Shown: positions 15,565 through 21,486 of the stretch, in pieces
Position numbering within the stretch: the stretch's first letter is position 1
Layout: each line of letters opens with the position of its first letter
Assembly (NCBI GenBank): GCA_020697375.1
Contig: JAJFBJ010000053.1
Span: 1 to 21,486, forward strand
Direction of reading: 5' to 3'
Origin: Nitrospira sp.
Lineage (GTDB): Bacteria > Nitrospirota > Nitrospiria > Nitrospirales > Nitrospiraceae
DNA length: 21,486 bases
The notes under the pieces: generated by a model
Told to the model about the DNA's origin: nothing
The model's input: the letters and a program-made list of their open reading frames with translations, nothing else
Database searches by the model: none
Translations under genes and position numbers: made by a program

Positions 15565-16629
15565 ATGGCGGCGATGATGAATGCATTCGTGATGAAGAAA
15601 ATCGGTTTGGTGGGAATGATGGAAAAGCCGGTTCCCGATCCAGGGCCGAACGATGCGATCGTGAAAACCACCGCCGCGCTCGTCTGCACGTCCGATGTCC
15701 ATACCGTGGGCGGCGCAATCGGAGAGCGGACAAACCTGACCCTGGGTCACGAAGCCGTCGGAGTCATTTATAAACTGGGCAGCGCCATCAAGGGATTCCG
15801 CGAAGGCGACCGGGTGGCGGTCAATGCGATTACGCCTTGCTATCAATGCGAGAACTGTCTGCGCGGCTACTCCTCCCAGTGCATGGAGATGTTGGGCGGG
15901 TGGAAGTTCGCCAACGCCAAGGATGGAAATCTCGCCGAATACTTCCATGTCAACAGCGCGCAAGCGAACCTGGCGCCGATACCGGCCTCCCTTTCCGATG
16001 AGCAGGCAGCCTATTGCTGCGACATGATGTCCACCGGCTTCATGGGCGCCGAGCATGCGAACATTCCCATCGGCGGCTCGGTGGCCGTCTTTGCGCAGGG
16101 GCCGGTCGGACTGATGTCCACGGTGGGGGCCAGGTTGCTCGGAGCCGGTCTGGTCATTGCGGTGGAGACTGTTCCCCAGCGAAAGAAACTGGCGAAAGAG
16201 TTCGATGCCGACATCGTCATCGACTTCAAGGAAGCGGACCCCGTCAAAGCCATTTTGGATTTGACCGGCGGACAAGGCGTGGATTCGACCATCGAGGCCC
16301 TTGGGGCACAGGAAACCTTTGAGGCCTGCGTGAAAGTCACACGTCCGGGTGGGACCATCTCCAACGTGGGTTACCATGGCCACGGAGACTATGTGCAGAT
16401 GCCGCGCAAGGAATGGGGAGTCGGCATGGGCGACAAGGTTATCAGGACCGGGCTCTGTCCTGGAGGAGCAGAACGGATGAAACGGCTGATGCGGCTCCTG
16501 GAGTCCGGCCGCGTGAATCCGCTCCCGCTGACGACCCATCGATTCAGGTTCAACGATGTCGAGAAGGCCTTTGACCTGATGAGAACGAAGGCCGACGGCA
16601 TCTTGAAGCCGCTAATTACATTTGCGTGA
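15565..16629 (+). CDS. Zinc-dependent medium-chain (secondary-type) alcohol dehydrogenase
   Basis: A strong ribosome site (GGAGGTG) precedes ATG 15565. The 354-residue protein matches the bacterial secondary alcohol dehydrogenase group (Thermoanaerobacter/Clostridium beijerinckii type): catalytic zinc ligands Cys41 (VCTSDVHTVGG), His62-Glu63 (GHEAVGV) and Asp153 (DMMSTGFMGAEHA). Unlike the well-studied members, it keeps a full structural-zinc set, Cys92, Cys95, Cys98 and Cys106. The Rossmann fold reads VFAQGPVGLMS (about 175-185), and the second strand ends VIAVET with Glu201, an acidic residue that usually favours NAD over NADP. It would oxidise or reduce a small alcohol/ketone or aldehyde pair in the cytoplasm. 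The true substrate cannot be read from sequence. Confidence 0.92.
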   Translation: MAAMMNAFVMKKIGLVGMMEKPVPDPGPNDAIVKTTAALVCTSDVHTVGGAIGERTNLTLGHEAVGVIYKLGSAIKGFREGDRVAVNAITPCYQCENCLRGYSSQCMEMLGGWKFANAKDGNLAEYFHVNSAQANLAPIPASLSDEQAAYCCDMMSTGFMGAEHANIPIGGSVAVFAQGPVGLMSTVGARLLGAGLVIAVETVPQRKKLAKEFDADIVIDFKEADPVKAILDLTGGQGVDSTIEALGAQETFEACVKVTRPGGTISNVGYHGHGDYVQMPRKEWGVGMGDKVIRTGLCPGGAERMKRLMRLLESGRVNPLPLTTHRFRFNDVEKAFDLMRTKADGILKPLITFA

Positions 16630-16810
16630 GGACAAGTCCCGCAGAAAGGTATTCATCTATCGGAGTCCAGCGGCCTTCGCCTGCATCGGTCCACTGCCGA
16701 TTCTCTTGACGCGTGCGATGGCCTATTCGAAACGTCACGGCTTTTCAGTGATCATCGGCAGACCGGCTTGCCTCGTCGGCGGTGACGAAATAGAATTGTC
16801 TGGATATCGG

Positions 16811-16825
16811 CCGTGCACAGCACGG
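16811..16825 (+). promoter_or_regulatory. Perfect small hairpin before the 59-residue gene
   Basis: CCGTGC-ACA-GCACGG is a perfect 6-bp stem with a 3-base loop, ending 12 bases before the GGAGGG ribosome site at 16838-16843. No T run follows, so it is more likely an RNA leader element than a terminator. The rest of 16630-16849 shows no gene I can support. Confidence 0.35.
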
Positions 16826-16849
16826 TCAGGCGCGACAGGAGGGATGCTC

Positions 16850-17029
16850 ATGAAGCTGGAACTGACGATCGAAGAAGTGCGCGTGCTGGATGCGGCGATC
16901 GAGTATATCAAGAAGCATAAGGACGTAGCGGTAAAAATCTACGCAGGGTATGAGGAGGATATGAAGACGGTCAATGCGGTGGGAGGAACGCTGCGAGCCG
17001 CCTACTTGCATGAAAAACAGAAATCATAG
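16850..17029 (+). CDS. Small hypothetical protein, 59 residues
   Basis: The frame extends further upstream, but GGAGGG six bases before ATG 16850 and the change in composition fix this start (MKLELTIEEVRVLDAAIEYI). The product is highly helical and charged, has no cysteine, no membrane helix and no signal, and ends YLHEKQKS. The opening looks like a helix pair or a small regulatory/adaptor protein, but I do not recognise the family. It stands alone between the alcohol dehydrogenase and the convergent sulfate operon, with about 100 bases before cysA. Confidence 0.65.
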   Translation: MKLELTIEEVRVLDAAIEYIKKHKDVAVKIYAGYEEDMKTVNAVGGTLRAAYLHEKQKS

Positions 17030-17107
17030 AAGAATTTTAGCCGCGCGAATCTCTCCAATGATGGGAACCTAGATCGCGGCGAAATGATGGTGTTACGGAA
17101 AGCCTTC

Positions 17108-17137
17108 ACGCCGTCATCGGCTCGTATGTTACGGCGT
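17108..17137 (-). terminator. Possible hairpin terminator at the end of the cys operon
   Basis: ACGCCGT (17108-17114) and ACGGCGT (17131-17137) can pair with a 16-base loop. The upstream arm, in minus-strand direction, overlaps the cysA stop codon. Only a weak T-rich stretch follows, so a strong intrinsic terminator is not supported. Confidence 0.25.
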
Positions 17138-18226
17138 CAGGGGACCGGTCAGCGGCCTGCTTGTTTCCGACCCGTGCTGTGGGACCATGCCCTCTTGAGG
17201 CAGGATGCGGAAATGGGTGACGGCGAAAGACACGGCTTGCCCCACGATAAAGCGGCAGCGGCGAAACTCTTCCTTGTTCATGCGGGACCGTAGAATGAGC
17301 CCCTCCGGCGTTTCGATCTCCAACCGGTAGGCGACGCCGAGAAAATAGATGTGTCGCAGTTTCGCCTGCTGCCGATATCTGGTCGGGTCTTCCGCTACCT
17401 TGACGTAGTAAGGACGAAACCCCACTTGGATTTTTTGGCCGTCGGCAAGGCCGGGGGCGGGAAATTCAAACGAGCCGATGCGCACCTGTTCCCGCCGCAC
17501 AATGCCTTCAACGATATTCATCGAGCCGATGAACCGGGCCACGAATTCCGTGGCGGGTTCCTCATACACGTCCGCGGGAGACCCGGCCTGTTCGAGTCGG
17601 CCTTTGGAAAACACGATGATGCGCCCGGAGACCTCCATCGCTTCTTCCTGATCATGGGTTACGAACAAACTCGTCACATTCAAATTCATATGCAGGCGGA
17701 TCAGCCACTCGCGCAACTCCTGCCGCACCTTCGCATCGACGGCGCCGAACGGTTCATCCATCAACAGCACGGCGGGGCGAGGCGCCAGAGCGCGCGCAAT
17801 TGCGACACGCTGCCGCTGCCCGCCGGACAATTGATGCGGATAGCGGCCGCCCAATCCTTCCAGGCTCATGAGCGCCAGCAGTTCCTGCACGCGCTGTTCG
17901 CTGTCCCGCCTGCTCCATTTTTTGATCTTGAGGCCGAAGGCGATGTTGTCGAATACCGTCAGGTGTTTGAACAGGGCGTAATGTTGGAAGACGAACCCGA
18001 TATTCCGTTCCTGCACGGTCAGGTCGTTCACCCGTGTACCGTCGATGAAAATGTCTCCGGCGGTCGGAACTTCCAAACCGGCGATCAATCGCAGGACGGT
18101 TGTTTTTCCGCTGCCGCTGGGACCCAAAAGACCGAGCAGTTCTCCTTCGTGCACGACAAATGAAACATCCCCCACCGCCGTCCCGGATCCGAATTTTTTG
18201 GTGAGTCCACGCACTTCAATTTTCAC
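17129..18226 (-). CDS. cysA: Sulfate/thiosulfate ABC transporter ATPase CysA
   Basis: GTG start at 18226, three bases after the cysW stop, so the two are coupled. The 365-residue protein has all ABC motifs: Walker A GPSGSGKTT (35-43), Q-loop VFQHYALF (Gln81), signature LSGGQRQR (133-140), Walker B VLLMDEPFGAVD (153-164) and the switch histidine His191 (VTHDQEEAM). A C-terminal TOBE-like regulatory domain follows (about 240-350). Length matches CysA. In the cytoplasm it hydrolyses ATP to drive sulfate or thiosulfate import through CysT/CysW. Motif 'ERNIGFVFQHYALFKHLTV' is characteristic of the CysA group. Confidence 0.95.
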   Translation of the reverse strand: MKIEVRGLTKKFGSGTAVGDVSFVVHEGELLGLLGPSGSGKTTVLRLIAGLEVPTAGDIFIDGTRVNDLTVQERNIGFVFQHYALFKHLTVFDNIAFGLKIKKWSRRDSEQRVQELLALMSLEGLGGRYPHQLSGGQRQRVAIARALAPRPAVLLMDEPFGAVDAKVRQELREWLIRLHMNLNVTSLFVTHDQEEAMEVSGRIIVFSKGRLEQAGSPADVYEEPATEFVARFIGSMNIVEGIVRREQVRIGSFEFPAPGLADGQKIQVGFRPYYVKVAEDPTRYRQQAKLRHIYFLGVAYRLEIETPEGLILRSRMNKEEFRRCRFIVGQAVSFAVTHFRILPQEGMVPQHGSETSRPLTGPLTP

Positions 18227-18229
18227 GGT

Positions 18230-19039
18230 CTATTGCGCTCCGGCTTTTGCTACGGTGGTTTCCGCTCGGGCCTTGGCGATCTCGAGGACGATCAGGATTG
18301 CGAACGATACCACGAGCAAGGTCAACGCGACGGCGTTCGCCGCCACGTAATTGAAGTCGACGTAGCTTTGATAGATATGCAAGGTAGCGGTCTGTGTGAG
18401 CAACAAAATATTGCCGGAGACCACCAGCACAGCCCCGAACTCGCCGATCGCCCGCGCCACGGTCAGGGTCGCCCCATAGACCATGCCCCAGCGGAGCGCC
18501 GGGAGAGTCACCTTGAGAAACACCTGCCATTCGCCCGCTCCCAGCGTTCTCGCCGCTTCTTCTTCCTCCGTGCCCAACGTCTGCAGCAGGGGCGTGAGTT
18601 CCCGCACCATGAATGGAAAGGTGACGAACAGGGTCGCAAAAATCATGGCGGGCAGCGCAAATAGGACTTTGACTCCAGCCTGGCCGAAAAAGGTTCCGAG
18701 CAGCGTATCCGGTCCGAACAATAGAATCAGCATAAACCCGGCAATGACCGGAGAGACGGCGAAGGGAAGGTCGATGACGCCGCTCACCAGACCGCGTCCC
18801 CAAAACTGCTGGCGCACCAGCACCAGCGCCGTCATGGTGCCAAAGACGAGATTCACCACCAACGCGACCGCGGTGATTTCAGCCGTGAGGAGAAAACCGT
18901 GCAGAGCTTCCGGTCGTGAGATTTCAGTCCAAAACGCCGCGAGCCCATCGCTGAAACTCTGGCTTACCAGGTATAGGACCGGACCGATCAGCAGCAGCAA
19001 AAAATAGAGCCACACGATAGCGATCAAGACCCGACGCAT
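18230..19039 (-). CDS. cysW: Sulfate ABC transporter permease CysW
   Basis: ATG 19039 has GGAG seven bases upstream. The 269-residue protein has about six hydrophobic segments and the ABC permease EAA loop, EEEEAARTLGAGEWQVFLKV, that docks to the ATPase. Sequence blocks VIDLPFAVSPVIAGFM and ARAIGEFGAVLVVSGNI are typical of CysW. It forms the inner-membrane channel with CysT. The gap to cysT is 51 bases. Confidence 0.93.
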   Translation of the reverse strand: MRRVLIAIVWLYFLLLLIGPVLYLVSQSFSDGLAAFWTEISRPEALHGFLLTAEITAVALVVNLVFGTMTALVLVRQQFWGRGLVSGVIDLPFAVSPVIAGFMLILLFGPDTLLGTFFGQAGVKVLFALPAMIFATLFVTFPFMVRELTPLLQTLGTEEEEAARTLGAGEWQVFLKVTLPALRWGMVYGATLTVARAIGEFGAVLVVSGNILLLTQTATLHIYQSYVDFNYVAANAVALTLLVVSFAILIVLEIAKARAETTVAKAGAQ

Positions 19040-19090
19040 GCCGACGCTCCGATCATAGCCAAGACATTCTTCACGGACATAACCAGATTC

Positions 19091-19972
19091 TCAGACTGCC
19101 GCGGTCGGCACAGCGGGATCATCTCCACGTTCGTCTTTTTCGCGCTTCCATTGCAGCAGCCTGGGTAATCGCTCCCCCGGCCGGCGGGTCAATCGTTCCA
19201 ACAGCAACAGGGCCAGAAAGGAGATCAGCAAGATCAGCACTGAGACAGATGTGGCCGCCTGGGGATTGTAGCTTTCGATTTCTCCGTAGACATACACCGA
19301 GGCCACCTGCGTCTTCATCGGGATATTGCCCGCCACGATGACGATCGAGCCGAACTCGCCGAGTGCCCGCACGAAGGTCAGAAACACCCCGGTCAAGAGA
19401 CCGGGCAAGACCGACGGGACCGTCACCTTCAAAAAGGTCATCCAGGGGCCGGCTCCCAACGTGAAGGCCGCTTCCTCCTGGTCGCGATCAAGCGCCATCA
19501 ACACCGGCTGCAACGAACGAATCGTAAAAGGCATCGTGACGAACAACATGGCCAGGATGATGCCGGGCTGATTGTAGAGCACCGCCATACCGCCCTGCTG
19601 AAGCCAGGTGCCAAGGAGGCTGGTCGGGCCATAGATGGCGGCGATCATCAATCCTGCCACCAGGGTCGGGATGGCAAAGGGCAGATCGACCAACGCATTC
19701 AGGAGCCAGCGGCCCGGGAATTCGTAACGCACCAGCACGAAGGCCGACAGCGTGCCGAACAGCGCGTTGATCGCGGTCGCGATGGCGGCGGTTTCCACGG
19801 TGAGCCGGAGGGCGGCGGCAGCCTGCGAAGCCGAGATGTCCTGAAAGAAGCGGTCTATCCCGGCCACGACCGACTCCTGGGCCAAGGCCGCGAGGGGCAG
19901 GAAAATCAGCAGCAGCACATACCCCACGGCAGCGGACCGCAATGCCAGACTGAGCAGCATGTGAGAGGTCAC
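19091..19972 (-). CDS. cysT: Sulfate ABC transporter permease CysT (CysU)
   Basis: GTG 19972 has GGAG seven bases upstream; an ATG at 19960 is an alternative. The 293-residue protein has six membrane segments and an EAA loop, QEEAAFTLGAGPWMTFLKVT. The blocks LVDLPFAIPTLVAGLM and FVRALGEFGSIVIVAGNIPM are typical of CysT/CysU. It has a longer charged C-terminus than most (RRPGERLPRLLQWKREKDER). Together with CysW it forms the sulfate channel. A palindromic repeat ends 16 bases upstream of the start codon. Confidence 0.94.
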   Translation of the reverse strand: MTSHMLLSLALRSAAVGYVLLLIFLPLAALAQESVVAGIDRFFQDISASQAAAALRLTVETAAIATAINALFGTLSAFVLVRYEFPGRWLLNALVDLPFAIPTLVAGLMIAAIYGPTSLLGTWLQQGGMAVLYNQPGIILAMLFVTMPFTIRSLQPVLMALDRDQEEAAFTLGAGPWMTFLKVTVPSVLPGLLTGVFLTFVRALGEFGSIVIVAGNIPMKTQVASVYVYGEIESYNPQAATSVSVLILLISFLALLLLERLTRRPGERLPRLLQWKREKDERGDDPAVPTAAV

Positions 19973-19988
19973 GCGATCGCTCCGCTGA

Positions 19989-20113
19989 GCAGGATGCTGA
20001 AAAAGTCCGCCAGCGGCGTTCTCGCATCGTTCAGGCTCTCAACGTACCGCAAGGGTACGCCTCGCGCCTTCACTCGCTGCGGCCTTGCTGGACGGCCATT
20101 TTGAGCATCCTGC
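19989..20113. repeat. 125-bp imperfect palindromic element between sbp and cysT
   Basis: The ends are inverted copies: GCAGGATGCTGAAAA at 19989-20003 and TTTTGAGCATCCTGC at 20099-20113 match in 14 of 15 positions when paired. The similarity continues inward (GTCCGCCAGC against GCTGGACGGCC), and a perfect small hairpin CGTACC-GCAAG-GGTACG sits in the middle (20043-20059). It has no reading frame of note. I recall very similar intergenic elements in Nitrospira genomes, from memory only. It sits inside the operon, so it would be transcribed and could fold as RNA. Confidence 0.75.
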
Positions 20114-20189
20114 GAAAGGATGTGGTTGTTGGACATTACCTGCGAACCATTGGAATTCTTGCGTGCCGAAAGAGTTTCTCCTTAACCTG

Positions 20190-21263
20190 CTATTGCTTCT
20201 TTGCTAAATCCTCCACGACCCTGGTCCAGAGGCCTTGAAGACCGAACAATTTGGCGCCCACCTGCTCCCATCCGCCGAGGTCGGCGATTGTAAAGAGCCG
20301 AGCCGGTTGGGGGAACGCCGTCGCGGCCGGCGGAGCATCGTTGCCGCGCTCCAACGGACGAAAGCCCAATTCGATGAAGGCCGCCTGGGCTTCCGGTCCA
20401 TGGAGAAAGGCCACGAAGGCGTCCGCGACATCTCTGACTTTGTGGCGGTCAGCGTAGCTGTCGACCACCGCCGCCGGGTTCTCGATCCAGACGGTTTCAT
20501 CCGGCACGATGATTTCATAGGGACGCCCGCTTTTCACGCGCGGCAGCAATTCGTTTTCATAAGTCACGATGACATCGCCCACGCCGCGCTCGAACGTCGT
20601 CACCGATTCCCGGCCGCTCTTATCCATCACCTTCACGTTGCGTTGAATACGCGTGAGCAAGTCGGCTGCCTGCGCCTCGACGGTCTCGGGCTTGGCCGGG
20701 TTGCCCGCCTTGCGCTGCTCCGCTAGTTTCAACCCGGCGCCATAGATCGCGATCACATCCCACATCGCCCCGCCGGATGTTTTGGGATTCGGGTAGAGCA
20801 CCTCCACGCCGGGTCGTGCCGCATCTTCCCAACCCTTGATCCCCTTGGGATTGCCCTTGCGGACCCCGAGCGCCACCACCGACGCGGAGATCATGCCTCC
20901 ATGGGGAGTCTTTCTCCAGTCATGGGCAATCAAACCGGCCTTGGCGATCTGTTCGATATCACCCTCCAGCGAAAGCACCGCAACATCCGCGTCGAATCCG
21001 CCGATGATCGCCCGGGCCTGGGCGCCGGAGGCTCCGTAAGAACTGCGCACGCGCACGTCCTGCCCGGTCTTCTTTTTCCAATGTCGCTGGAAGGCGGGGA
21101 TGATGTGCCGTTCGTAGGCTTCTTTCGGCACGCTATAGGCCGCGAGGATGAGGTCACGGGTTTCGGCTGCCTGCAGGGGTGCGGGTAATAGCGCCAGCAT
21201 AAAAGCGAAGGCGATCAGCGCAAGTTTCAGGCTCGTGAATTTATGACCGGTCATGATGTGCAT
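20190..21263 (-). CDS. sbp: Periplasmic sulfate/thiosulfate-binding protein
   Basis: ATG 21263 follows GGAAGG. The 357-residue protein has a signal peptide (hydrophobic stretch residues 12-30, cleavage near LQAAET at 32-33). Typical features of the Sbp/CysP family are the opening strand LILAAYSVPKEAYERHIIPAF, the sulfate-contact motif SYGASGAQARAI, and NPKTSGGAMWDVIAIYGAGL. It also has TYENELLPRVKSGRPYEIIVPDET, common to this family. It captures sulfate or thiosulfate and hands it to CysT/CysW. The start lies inside the preceding regulator gene (23-base overlap), so the two are probably translated together. Sbp versus CysP cannot be told apart by eye. Confidence 0.94.
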   Translation of the reverse strand: MHIMTGHKFTSLKLALIAFAFMLALLPAPLQAAETRDLILAAYSVPKEAYERHIIPAFQRHWKKKTGQDVRVRSSYGASGAQARAIIGGFDADVAVLSLEGDIEQIAKAGLIAHDWRKTPHGGMISASVVALGVRKGNPKGIKGWEDAARPGVEVLYPNPKTSGGAMWDVIAIYGAGLKLAEQRKAGNPAKPETVEAQAADLLTRIQRNVKVMDKSGRESVTTFERGVGDVIVTYENELLPRVKSGRPYEIIVPDETVWIENPAAVVDSYADRHKVRDVADAFVAFLHGPEAQAAFIELGFRPLERGNDAPPAATAFPQPARLFTIADLGGWEQVGAKLFGLQGLWTRVVEDLAKKQ

Positions 21264-21486
21264 AGGATCCTTCCGCCTGTTTTGAAAGGGCGAACCGACT
21301 CAAGGTGTAGTGGTCGAGGATATTGGCAATCGCATCGCGCACTTCTCCCATGGCCTCTTGCAGCGGGCAGGAGACCTTAGTCGCATAGGGACAATCCGAA
21401 CACTTCTGGTAGGCCGTTTTGCTGACACAGCCGATGGGAGCCAGCGGTCCGTCCAGAATGCGGATGACCTGCCCGAGCGTGATTTC
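21241..21486 (-). CDS. Rrf2-family transcriptional regulator, C-terminal part only
   Basis: The frame is open at the right edge; the DNA-binding N-terminus lies outside. The visible 81 residues begin ITLGQVIRILDGPLAPIGC, a clear Rrf2-family signature at the end of the winged helix region. Cysteines at visible positions 20, 29, 32 and 40 (C-x8-C-x2-C-x7-C) occur where IscR-type members hold Fe-S ligands. The stop (TAA, 21241-21243) overlaps the start of sbp, so regulator and transporter are one operon. Rrf2 proteins include CymR (cysteine metabolism) and IscR (Fe-S status), so control of sulfate uptake is likely, possibly by autoregulation; the promoter lies outside the window. Confidence 0.88.
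   Translation of the reverse strand, partial: EITLGQVIRILDGPLAPIGCVSKTAYQKCSDCPYATKVSCPLQEAMGEVRDAIANILDHYTLSRFALSKQAEGSYAHHDRS

Noticed and set aside
15541..16539. Long open frame (332 codons) on the minus strand opposite the alcohol dehydrogenase gene
   Set aside because: It lies wholly antisense to a well-supported gene, has low-complexity His/Arg/Gly-rich translation and no family signature.
16622..16849. N-terminal extension of the 59-residue protein back to 16622
   Set aside because: The extension overlaps the end of the alcohol dehydrogenase gene, has atypical composition, and the only good ribosome site is the GGAGGG before ATG 16850.
17030..17070. GCCGCG...CGCGGC inverted pair after the 59-residue gene as a terminator
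   Set aside because: The loop is about 28 bases and no T run follows, so it does not fit an intrinsic terminator.
17351..18163. Open frame of 270 codons on the plus strand opposite cysA
   Set aside because: Antisense shadow of a gene with every ABC ATPase motif intact; the translation resembles no protein.
19488..20027. Open frame of 179 codons overlapping cysT and the palindromic repeat
   Set aside because: Same strand but another frame of cysT, and it runs through the non-coding repeat; Arg/Pro-rich and without family features.

Overview
The window is about 21.5 kb of moderately GC-rich bacterial DNA, densely packed with genes, and reads as a chromosome rather than a plasmid or phage. Gene content and protein style (a type II secretion/type IV pilus-like machine whose secretin carries a cohesin-like tail, pseudopilins of the GspG type, an Rrf2-led sulfate uptake operon, and a palindromic intergenic element of a kind I associate with Nitrospira) suggest a Gram-negative diderm, most likely Nitrospirota/Nitrospira. 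The taxonomic call is inference, not proof. I saw no tRNA, rRNA, CRISPR array, transposase or phage gene.

Region 1 (1-9710, + strand) is one very compact operon, already running when the window opens. It encodes an envelope-spanning machine: secretin (partial, with a C-terminal cohesin-like domain), two GspG-like pseudopilins, a lipoprotein-like coiled-coil/LysM protein, GspF inner-membrane platform, GspE ATPase, an actin-fold GspL/PilM-like protein, PilN-like and PilO/GspM-like membrane proteins, a GspC/PilP-like periplasmic linker, and a third pseudopilin-like protein without the usual Glu at +5. Several junctions overlap (GTGA, TAATG, ATGA), so translation is probably coupled. Together these proteins would build a short periplasmic pseudopilus and export or display proteins through the outer membrane. 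The set is neither a textbook gspC-O operon nor a textbook pilus operon.

Region 2 (9707-12934, +) has its own candidate promoter and a paired palindrome, then proA (proline synthesis) followed without a gap by a 594-residue protein I do not recognise, and a candidate terminator.

Region 3 (13046-17029, +) holds separately transcribed genes: a classical gspG major pseudopilin that is detached from the other secretion genes, a 400-base stretch with a start-less coding-like remnant, a lipoprotein-type glycoside hydrolase of the GH39/clan A style, a zinc alcohol dehydrogenase with a clear promoter and a dyad in its leader, and a 59-residue conserved-looking small protein.

Region 4 (17129-21486, - strand) is a sulfate assimilation operon read leftward: rrf2-type regulator (partial), sbp, a 125-bp palindromic repeat, cysT, cysW, cysA. 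Sbp captures sulfate or thiosulfate in the periplasm, CysT/CysW form the membrane channel and CysA powers it; the first gene probably senses sulfur or Fe-S status and controls the operon. Regions 3 and 4 converge near 17.05-17.13 kb.
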